The notes under the pieces are model-generated. The model saw only the letters and a list, made by a program, of their open reading frames with translations, did no database searches and was not told the DNA's origin. The translations under genes and the position numbers were made by a program. DNA of 64,000 bases from Saprospiraceae bacterium (GTDB lineage Bacteria; Bacteroidota; Bacteroidia; Chitinophagales; Saprospiraceae): contig JADJVN010000002.1 in the NCBI GenBank assembly GCA_016710585.1, forward strand, positions 316,118-380,117. The letters run 5' to 3'. The stretch's first letter is position 1. Each line of letters opens with the position of its first letter. Below, piece by piece: positions 55,666-64,000 of the stretch.

Positions 55666-56568
55666 TCACTGCTTAATAAGCTTATAGACTTCATTCCCAA
55701 TAAACACAAAGTATGTGCCAGAACAATAATGAGCTGTTTTAATATGGATGGTATTTTCAATAGGTCTAATAGTTTCAATAATTTTGCCATAAACATCTAT
55801 AATCTTTACTGATTTGTAAGTAAGTTCGCCTTTAATAGTTAATTGGTTAGTCACGGGATTAGGAAACAAATTATATTGTTTTGATCTATTAAAATTGTCT
55901 GATGTACCAAGAGGTACATTCGAATAGTTTATATCGTCAATGCTTAGATATGAACAATAATCTACTGGTGGATTATGGCAACCTCCAACGCCTACTTGAA
56001 ATTTGGAGGAGATATAAATATAGTGATCTTATCAGGAATTAAATTAATGTTAGCGTATTTAACCGGTATCTCAAAATAAGTAAACTTACTGGCTCGGTTT
56101 AGTTCTTGCTTGGCAATCCCCAAAGTATCATTCATATTTGTAGCTACATTAAATTTTGTAATAAAAGCACAAATAAAAGCAGTATCACTGTCTCTAAAAC
56201 TCAACTCACTTGGAAAATACTTGTAGTAACCAGTTAGAAAAGTAGGCCTAGTACTAATAGTATCTTGATATTTAATAATATCGAAATCGTTATTATACCA
56301 CCTTGACAATGTTAGAGCAAAATTTCCAGTGTGAGATACGGTATCTCTGTATGTTCCCAATAATGGAATAGTAAGCTCTTTTTTTTTCTGCCAAAAACCT
56401 ATCACAATGTATCCAGTTGTCCAACGTGTAGCCAAGTGAAACTGGAGCTTGTGTAGTATCAATAGTCCAATTTTCGAATGAGCCATTTTCTATTTGGCTA
56501 AGGCTTTCTTGTGATTGAGCAAGAATGAGTAGTAAGATCGAAATGTAGTGTAAAATACTATTTTTCAT
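55666..56568 (-). CDS. T9SS-secreted protein of unknown function, two frameshifts
   Basis: Pieces 56568-56293, 56486-55992 and the tail to 55666 join into about 300 aa. The first break is in a long run (plus T9 at 56379-56387, one base too many: ...DRFLAEKK-ELTIPLLGTYRD). The second is near 55999-56005 (...SPPNF-QVGVGGCHNPPVDYC). Signal peptide MKNSILHYISILLLILAQSQ, then IENGSFENWTID, the 'N-terminal GxFExW' start of PCMD/carbohydrate-binding-like T9SS proteins. It continues with YCSYLSIDDINYS and a sorting domain (LFPNPVTNQLTIKGE, VKIIDVYGKII, CSGTYFVFIGN). Extracellular, role unknown. Confidence 0.75.
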
Positions 56569-56832
56569 ATACAAAAATAATAATTGTTGCTAGATCAGGA
56601 TAAATTTTATTATTTATGCTTAAAACTATTTTATTAAAGCTGTATAAACTAATAACACGAAGACGATTGAATAACTTATTAATTTGAAGACTAGACCCAT
56701 TTAGCTTGTAAGTATTCCGTATGGATTCCATTTCTGCTTTTAAAAATCGGGATGTTGCCAATATTTTTCGCTTAATTTTTCTCTGATTTCTCTCATCATT
56801 TTTACAGCATCAAAGCTTCTATTTGGCTCCAT
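56558..56832 (-). CDS. Small antitoxin-like protein, frameshifted
   Basis: It starts at the ATG at 56830-56832 (MEPNRSF) with DAVKMMREIREKLSEKYW, the N-terminal pattern of very small Bacteroidota proteins often found beside PIN or RelE toxins. The frame stops at 56740 after QHPDF. One extra T opposite the plus A5 run 56742-56746 continues LKAEMESIRNTYKLNG and on to 56558. The true C-terminus is unclear, since the restored frame runs into the next gene's start. It lies 19 nt downstream of the PIN-like gene. The antitoxin role is inference from pattern and context. Confidence 0.45.
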
Positions 56833-56851
56833 TATAGTTTAAGTTTATGAC

Positions 56852-57652
56852 CTAAGAGTTTTCTGGATAAATAATACTACTCCATTCAGTCTCCTTAAAT
56901 GATGCTTTAATTTTTTTGATTACCTTATCTTCAGCTGTCCAAATAAGTGTGTTATTCTCTACTTGAATATAAAACAACTGCAACAAATCCACCATTGAAT
57001 TTTCATTCGGTTTTTGTTTGCTATTTATATTATCAAGAAATTTGGAATACGATTTTACAAAAACTTCAATTGAGCTCCAATCTGAAAGCTGATCCTCTGT
57101 AAAATTTGTTCCTCTGAGTTTGTTAAATTCATATAATAACCACCTTAAAATATTTCCTACTTTTATTTCTTCTTTATCTTTGTCTGAATACTTCTTATTT
57201 TTTTTTAACAATTCATCTAATCGTTTTTTAGAATTTAAAGCATTTGAGCTAAAATCCTTTTTTGCATTTAATATACCCTCTATTATAGGCCCTTCAAGAG
57301 ATTTAATTTCTCCATTTGCATATTGCAGAAGTTTGCTATAAATTTGTCTATTAATATTTACTTCATTCTCATTGATCAAAATATTAAACCAATGACTTGA
57401 ACCTACAGAAATTGGATCAACCATAATAATTTCATCTGCTTCGCGCTCCATAGCAAGAATAGCCTTTTTCAAACTATTGCTTCCATTTTTATATTTCTTC
57501 TTTTTATCAGAAGTAATAAAATCCGCAATATTTGAAAAACTTCCAAAATATTGATATTTAGATTTATCCAGACACTTTGTCCCTTCACTAACATGGTACC
57601 ATATCATAGTATCGCAAAACACTATTGGTTTTTTATTATAAAAGCTATTCAT
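56852..57652 (-). CDS. PIN-like domain protein
   Basis: 266 aa, no signal peptide. Opens IVFCDTMIWYHVSEG (Asp14, the first PIN acid in a 'hD-x-x' strand), later NSMVDLLQLFYIQ (Asp222) and LIWTAEDKVIKKIK (Glu241/Asp242), in the order and spacing of PIN-fold RNases, but with a long Lys-rich helical insertion (about 95-210). Larger than VapC toxins (about 130 aa). A -7 box lies upstream and a small antitoxin-like gene downstream. A toxin or RNase role is inferred from three acids only. Confidence 0.55.
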   Translation of the reverse strand: MNSFYNKKPIVFCDTMIWYHVSEGTKCLDKSKYQYFGSFSNIADFITSDKKKKYKNGSNSLKKAILAMEREADEIIMVDPISVGSSHWFNILINENEVNINRQIYSKLLQYANGEIKSLEGPIIEGILNAKKDFSSNALNSKKRLDELLKKNKKYSDKDKEEIKVGNILRWLLYEFNKLRGTNFTEDQLSDWSSIEVFVKSYSKFLDNINSKQKPNENSMVDLLQLFYIQVENNTLIWTAEDKVIKKIKASFKETEWSSIIYPENS

Positions 57653-57702
57653 AAGCTATATACACAGTTAAAAGTATCATTTTAATTAAGTAAGTTTGAA
57701 GA

Positions 57703-57710
57703 CAAATATA
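57703..57710 (-). promoter_or_regulatory. -7 element of the PIN-like gene
   Basis: Minus strand TATATTTG, perfect TAnnTTTG, 50 nt before the start codon. Confidence 0.45.
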
Positions 57711-57802
57711 TTAGAAATTATAAGATATTTTTTGATTAACTTAAAAAATTGGTGAAATATTTACTTCCTTAAATATAATTGTTAATACACTATTACATCC
57801 TC

Positions 57803-60246
57803 TCACCAACTATACCTCAACCCAATCTGCATATAACTCTCCCTATACTGTCCTGCAATGCCGGGATATTGAGAATAATTGTTGCGATAGGCTCTACAGT
57901 TGAGTTGCATGTTGCGAATGAGATTGCCGCTGATATCGAGGAGATATCCGGAGTTTATTGTCCTTTACATTGTTATAATAATTTGCTCCTGCGGTTAGTT
58001 TTACTTTTTTTGAAAAAAGTTTTCCGACATTGATATTGTAGGATGTTATTTGAGTGTTTACTGTGGCGACTGCATTCTTTGCATATTGTCCACCGAGTTG
58101 TAATGATATTTTTGCAGGGAGCGAGAATGATTGTTGGACTGCGATATAATATGAATGAATATCTTGATTGAGACTGTCTGTCTTGGTGAAATAATACATG
58201 CCGTTGATCATAGTATTTGCGCTTGACTTTTTGCTGATTTTAAAGTTTTTATTGAGTAACAGATTGATTAGGTTTGTTTGATATGTGTATAGTGTATTTT
58301 TTAGATTGATACGGTCAACACTGAATCGAGTTTGTGGAAATTTACTATAATTCAAATCGACATCGACACCGTATTGATTCATATTGGTTGTGATTGATTT
58401 CGCATCGGAGAAATTATCTCTTTCGGTGATATATTTTCCAGTTAATTTCAATTTATTTCCATTGAGTTGTTGGATCCATCTCGCATCTTTTCTCCATACA
58501 TCGTTGCGCAATCCAAATGCTCCCGGATGAATAAATCCAGGTCCCACAAATTGTGATCCTATCTCAAGTTGAGAGTTACCATTGAACAAATTAAATTTTA
58601 ATAAAGAGTTCGCTGCTATATCAAAGCTGCTTGAGAGATTGGGTTTAAGATTTTTTTCTACAAACTGACTTTGAAGATTGAATACTGGTGCGAGTGTATC
58701 TCTTGTATTTTGATTTCTGAACAAACCAGCGATTTCACCACTCCATTCTACGCCTCTTTTTTTGCCAATAGAGATCATAAAATCACTGCTTCCCAACCAA
58801 GCAGACTCTGGATAAAATTCTTGCCCATATCGAAAATTTGTTGTGTCATCCAGATCCCAAAAATGTGCTCCAGTAAGATATATATGCGAGCCATAGGTTT
58901 TGCCAAGACCAACTCTCAAGGCAGCCATTTTTTGTCGGAACTGTGCATTGGAGGTATCCAATGCAAAAGGTATGCTTGATTGAATTTTTCCTGCACTCGC
59001 TCCTAAGAAAAAAATGCCAGGATTCCATTCAAAATTTCCTCCAAAAATTTGTGTACCATTCAATGTGAGAGGAGAATAAACTGGATAAGTTGTCCCGATG
59101 CTCAACTCTTTTATATTGAATAAAAATTTGTTCATTCCTGTATAAGCACCATATTGTCTCAAGTATCCAATCATTGCTTTTGGATCTGTTAAATCTGGAG
59201 GAGCGTATGCTAGATTTTTTAATTCTTCTAATCGTCCAGAAGCGATCCATGTGTTGTGCAATTTTTTGAGCTGATCATAACGAGATTTTAGAATGTCGAA
59301 TTTTTTCTTTTGCTCTAGCAGTGATTCATATTTTCGCTTTAATTCTGTTCGGTATTGAGATGTTGCACTCATTGCTGTCTCTTTGCCCATTGCTTGTAGT
59401 TCCCTTCCAATTTTTGCAATTTCTTCATTCAATTGAAGATAAGCCTCGCTTGTATATTTTTTTTCAAGTTCTTCAAATTCTGTCAAAGATTTGAGATCAG
59501 TCTCATTGAGCTTTACTTTCTTTAATTGCGTTTCGACTACTTTGCGCAAAATCAATTCTTTTACATTTCTCTCGAATCTATTGCGATCAAATCGCAATGT
59601 AAACATATCCACATCTTTTGATGTCAGTTTTTTCGGTTGTATAACGGAACATACCAGAAATCGGAAATGAATAGATACTCAATCCCTGCTCTGCTTCTAC
59701 TCTAACAAAATTCGTAGGAAGATCTGAGTAATATGACTGAGGAGAATTGTGAGTATAATCTATGGAAGCTGATCCATAGGCCGAGATGTTTTTGTATTTT
59801 GTTGGATCATTTTTTCGGATGAGCAGTTCATCAACAGTGACTGTTCGGCATGGATTCGCCAATTCGCGATCATTTGAAGATTCAAAGATTTTTGCACAAA
59901 CTTGATATGTTCCTTTAGGAAAATTTCCAGTACTCACAACGGCTTGTTTCGCAGCATCATCATGCCAATCGGTCTTTGTAGTTTGTATCCATTCATTGCT
60001 AAGTTGATTGATTCCTTGCTTTAGTATAAAGGATGAGGATCGCAACTCTAACAATAGTTTTCCTTCGCTGTTTTTGATCTCACCTTTCATATAGACTTTT
60101 ACAGCGCGCTGATTATTGACAGATTGATTCCAGACATCTGTTGGGGCGAGGGAAGTGTGATTTAAGTTTTGAGCAAATAAATCACAGACCAAAAAGTTCA
60201 ATGATAAGAAAAAAATAAATTGCAAAAAGTTAAATAGTTTCTTCAT
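57803..60246 (-). CDS. Large exported coiled-coil/outer-membrane-barrel-like protein, two frameshifts
   Basis: Joined length about 813 aa. Signal peptide 1-26 (...LVCDLFAQ). An N-terminal DUF-like beta domain follows (VYMKGEIKNSEGKLLLELRS, WHDDAAKQAV, GTYQVCAKIFES), then a long charged coiled coil (about 230-340) and a C-terminal half rich in alternating aromatic strands typical of outer-membrane barrels. Break one is in the plus T6 run 59628-59633 (one base extra: YTTEK-LTSKDVDMFTLRFD). Break two is near 57954-57956 (...VKDNN-SGYLLDISGNLI), after which the frame ends RYSW-stop at 57803-57805. It follows the Rhs and lipoprotein genes on the same strand. Might export or anchor the Rhs protein; unproven. 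Confidence 0.65.
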
Positions 60247-60275
60247 GGTCTGAGATTTATTTGAATACTTTGATT

Positions 60276-60734
60276 TTAGAATTTTCCTTCAGTCAACTGA
60301 ATTATTTCTCCAGCATTGGATTGTAATGAACCAGAGAATGTTCCATGCACTTTTTTCCCTGATGTAGTGCTTTCTACACTGGTCACGTTGATTGTAATTT
60401 TACTTGACTTCTGATTTGAAAAAACAGTTTTGTCTGCTCGTAAAAAATTTGAGTAAGTAAAATTATCATTGCTTGTAGGATATGAACCCACGACATTGAA
60501 ATAATCAAAGGGGATTCCTAATGTCTCTAGAGGACTTGATTTCAATGCTTGAAGCACCACTTGTTCTGTGCTCTCATCGACCATATTAGACACTGTACTA
60601 CCTTCCCATAAGACACCATTGATTTTAACAGAAATTCCATTAGTGTTTGTAGGATTTGGATTTGTAGAATTATCATCTTTACTACATGCAAAAAATGTGA
60701 TAAATGTTGCGAAAATTAAAATTGAATTTTTCAT
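60276..60734 (-). CDS. Lipoprotein, unknown
   Basis: 152 aa. The lipobox TFFACSKDD predicts a Cys17 lipoprotein; an Asn/Thr/Pro-rich linker leads to a small beta domain (VKINGVLWEGSTVSNMV ... VVLQALKSS ... VHGTFSGSLQS) of the DUF6252-like type common in Bacteroidota. It starts 40 nt after the Rhs stop and ends 29 nt before the barrel-like gene. The position could suit an immunity protein, but the fold is also found away from toxins. Confidence 0.65.
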   Translation of the reverse strand: MKNSILIFATFITFFACSKDDNSTNPNPTNTNGISVKINGVLWEGSTVSNMVDESTEQVVLQALKSSPLETLGIPFDYFNVVGSYPTSNDNFTYSNFLRADKTVFSNQKSSKITINVTSVESTTSGKKVHGTFSGSLQSNAGEIIQLTEGKF

Positions 60735-60774
60735 ATTTGAAATTTTAATTAATATTTATTTGTATTTATTTTAA

Positions 60775-63700
60775 TTAATCTCTTACGCATCTGTATCGGT
60801 CTCCAAATCGTGAATAATGGTTTCCTGGACCATAGCAGTTTTCTCCTCTCTCTTGTTCGATAATTCTATTTGCTTCAAAAGCATGACGGAATATTGCTCT
60901 ACCATAACTTCTAACAAATCCATCTGACAAGTACGGAGGGATTGGAATACCAATCGCTTCTAGGAAGTGAATTGAATTGTCAAAAATTCTACTAAAATCA
61001 TCTATTCTGCCTTCTAAGTCCTCAGGATTTCTTGATTGAAGATTTGCAATTCCATCGGTTAAATTTGCATAAGCATCCAAATGTCCCTGCATAGTAGAAA
61101 GTATATTCACTGCCTGTAAGACGCGGGAAAAGTTTGTCAATCTATTTTGAACATGTTCAGGCATTTGAATATCATTTGCAGTAATTAAAGCTAAATCAGT
61201 TAAAGCTCGTGCAAGATTCAGTTGAGCTGTTGCTAATTCTCTAAGTTGATTATATAGATGAGTATTTGCTTTGTTACGTGATATAAGAGATAAATTATCT
61301 CTGCTATAACCTGGCCTTCCCTGTTGAGGATCAGTTGTCCCTATTGGATTAGGAGAACCTGCTAAAACTGTATATGTTCGGTTTACTCCTTGACGAAGGT
61401 CATATCTCATTATTTGAATTCTTTGACCAACGCGCATGTGTTCTGCTCTTTGTGCACCTTCTAGGGCAATTGTTGCTGTCATGACTTCCCGATGCTTCGC
61501 CACAGTCACAGTAGCCGTTTCTAGTTCGTTCTTCATTTCCAACACCTTCATGATCATCATCTTCATCACCAAGACCTAATGGATCTTGGATAATTATAGG
61601 ATTATTAAACATTCCAGTATAAGGTGAAAAATTGGGATATTTTTCTTCCCATAAATCCACACTCATCCATCTCCCCACTCTTGGATCATACTGACGAAAC
61701 TCGGTAGTGTAAGAATTTCCTTCACCCTTCAGATTATTGTCTTGCTCCATACCTTGAAATCCATATCTATACTCTGTAGATGAACTATCTCTTCCTGGCA
61801 TGATCATCCCGAATGGAAAATAGTCTGTGGCTTTTCTCACATCTGCAATATATTCAGATTCACTTGGCACACGACGATCAGAAACCAATGCATTGATATC
61901 GCCAATTTGATTTTTGAGTTCGTAGAGTTTTTGTCCGCGATATTGAGTCCATAATTTTCGATTTGCAAAATTTGATGAAGTCAATACTGTATCCATACTT
62001 ATTGCACCGATTCGACTGGAAGCATAGATAGGAAAACTTTTTAAATTCATTTTTCCATCCATGACTGCATACTCCGCCATAATATTTCCTGCGAAATCTC
62101 TTACAGTGTATTCGCCATTCCCACTAGATGTATTTTTTATAAACCCTTCGTCCCAAAGCATCGTAATAAAAGTGTATTGATGCCATCTGGACTTGTGAAT
62201 TTTTTAATTTATCTGATGACAACCACTCCATATTTTTATCCTCACCATCTGAGTGATCTTCTGTTAATCTTCCTTTGATATCGTATCTATAATTCCCATC
62301 AGATTGACTTAATAAATCTTTGACTTGCCCAGACAATGAATTTGCTCTATCATCGATATATTTCAATTTATTATCTTCTAAGTTGTTATAATGATAAGTC
62401 AATTGATCGAACAAAATGCCTCTGCCATCTTTTCGTGAGAGTGTCGCGATATTTCCATTTTTATCATAACTAAGATTCATTGCAAAATTTTCTGTGCCAT
62501 CTACTCGCGAACTCACCAATCGATTCAACTGGTCATACTTATATTGATGCGTATGGACATCATCTTGTCCAAATCCATTATTATGCATTTTTATTGCAGC
62601 AAGATTTGAGTTATACAATGATGCATTTGCAGCCAAAGGTGTACTGCTTCCTAGATCAGTTGCTTTGATTGCTTTATAGTCTCCATTATAATATTTCAAT
62701 TCATAACTTAGCACATCTTTGAGAATATTGTTGGTGACGCCATCATTTCCTATGTCGACACCGTTGGGATTGTTTACATTCTTTAACCATCCATTGATCG
62801 TATATGCAAGATCTATTCCTTGTATATTCTCTTGACCTAATGAAACTCTTGCAGCAGGACCATGCAGATAAAATTCATACTTGGCATCTTTATCTCGAGT
62901 ATCCTCTGGTTCGAAAATACTAAAGCCTGTTTGTACTGCTTTTAATCTGTTATCAGCGTCATACTCATACCAATGATACATTTGATCTGGTTTATTGGCT
63001 TGGTATGCAATTTCTTTGACATTTCCAGTCAATAAATCAAAACGATAATTGATTTTTTTGAATCTATGTGCAGTAGCAAGAGTTTCGTTTATTCCCGATG
63101 CTGCTTGTAGATTTTTAAAATCATGAATTAATTCTGTCATGTTCCCAGCTATATCGTAATTATAATAACTGGCGTGTGTGTATGGACTCAATCTCCTAGA
63201 ACTTTCTCCAAAAACTGTGCCTTCCATTTCAAACGGTATCGTGCGACCTTCTGTATATTGTACTGAAGAAATTCTGTTGCGCATGAAGGATTGTTTTTTG
63301 GAAAATTGAGATGAAATAATTGGATCATCTATTGCTATATCATACAGGATACGGTTCACTTCTTTGACATAAAATTTTGGATCTCTGGATCTCATTCTTG
63401 GCATAAATTCATTATAGAAGTTTACATTGCCTTTCTCTATCATTTCATTAAATCCTGAAGCTCCACCGACCACACCTGATTGGGTAGTTCTTCCTCGTGA
63501 ATCATACAGGATATAGTTTCTTTCGTTATTTGCTAACTGCAATGCATCCTGTGAAAGAATCACTCTTCCTAAGTGATCATAACACCATTTGGTAATTCCT
63601 CCATCAGGAGTTCTTCGATGTAATTTTTGATTTAGAGAATTGTACCTATAGATGGTATAAAGTGCTTCGATATGATTTGGATACTCACTTCCATCAGTTT

Positions 63701-64000
63701 CATTTAATAAACGTACAGCTTTTGGTGGAACAGTTTTTGTCAAGTTTCCAGCTTGATCATAATAATATAAAGTAAAATGATAAAGTTGGCTGCGCACTGT
63801 ACTTGTAAATTCTTCATTGCCATTTCTCATACAATGCGCTGTGTAAACTAACATCATACTATCATACATTAATCTAGCTCTCTCTAATTTTGCCGCAATG
63901 ATATTAGACTGATGTAGAACTCTTGCTTCACGTTCACAATCATTTTCTGGGCTGGCTTGTGGCAATAATCTTTGGATGCAGTGACAATATTTTGGTCCTT
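60775..64000 (-). CDS. Rhs/YD-repeat protein with novel C-terminal tip, partial, two frameshifts
   Basis: The frame is still open at the right edge, so the N-terminus is outside. Three overlapping frames (64000-62124, 62161-61400, 61572-60775) make over 1070 residues. YD-type units (YYYDQAGNLTKTVPPKAV, WCYDHLGRVILSQD, YEYDADNRLKAV, YDKNGNIATLSRKDGRG) lead to the Rhs core end (FRQYDPRVGRWMSVDLWEEKYPNFSPYTGMFNNPI, DPLG). Break one is the plus T6 run 62133-62138 (RRVYKK-NTSSGNGEY). Break two is near 61535 (one base extra). The last about 265 residues after DPLGLG are unique, Gln/Arg-rich, helical, and end CYGPGNHYSRFGDRYRC. The tip activity is unknown. Confidence 0.88.

Overview
The window comes from a Bacteroidota chromosome, most likely of the Saprospiria type. 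The evidence is: AT-rich DNA; Bacteroidota -7 elements (TAnnTTTG) in front of several genes; many secreted proteins with type IX secretion (T9SS) C-terminal sorting domains or a CHU_C/gliding-type end; ELWxTDGT, HYR-like and dockerin-like repeat proteins; a DUF3127 protein; and an mraZ-to-ftsZ cluster with a PASTA-bearing FtsI, no ftsX-type insert and a Bacteroidota-type FtsZ tail. No tRNA, rRNA or CRISPR array was seen.

Layout. 1-4.4 kb (minus): uppP, ligD, ku and an EEP-fold hydrolase in one tight run, i.e. a bacterial NHEJ operon. 4.7-14.4 kb: three TPR-containing histidine-kinase-type membrane proteins. The first two, head to tail, look like complementary halves: one keeps the phospho-acceptor His but has no ATPase domain, the other keeps the ATPase domain but has lost the His. 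An SDR, a CHU_C secreted protein and a TSUP exporter lie between them. 14.8-30.2 kb (plus): the complete division/cell-wall (dcw) operon mraZ-rsmH-ftsL-ftsI-murE-mraY-murD-ftsW-murG-murC-ftsQ-ftsA-ftsZ. It is preceded by a triple TGGGA MraZ operator and a perfect -7 box, carries a terminator-like hairpin between murE and mraY, and ends at a strong terminator.

30.2-37.3 kb: an accessory island with a family of double-hairpin REP elements arranged as inverted pairs (REPIN-like). One pair encloses a Y1/HUH RAYT transposase. The pairs separate small cassettes: tandem paralogous unknown proteins, a T9SS protein, a DUF4160 relic with DUF2442, and a DUF433 antitoxin with a broken DUF5615 toxin. 37.3-45.2 kb: housekeeping genes (malic enzyme, pcm, phosphohexomutase, ogt, uvrA, DUF3127). 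45.5-64 kb: a secretome and polymorphic-toxin region. It holds a 1307-aa HYR/dockerin T9SS protein; an orphan Rhs C-terminus with a papain-like toxin candidate overlapping a lipoprotein immunity candidate; a second REP cluster; a secreted esterase; a beta-helix protein; other T9SS proteins; a PIN-like protein; a large coiled-coil/barrel protein; a lipoprotein; and a full-size Rhs protein that runs off the right edge.

Quality note. At least thirteen single-base frameshifts, most in A or T runs, split otherwise conserved genes (ku, CHU_C protein, TPR kinase, uvrA, beta-helix, Rhs and others). None was found in the coding bodies of the dcw cluster. The pattern suits long-read homopolymer errors better than true decay. 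For these genes the coordinates given here join the pieces.
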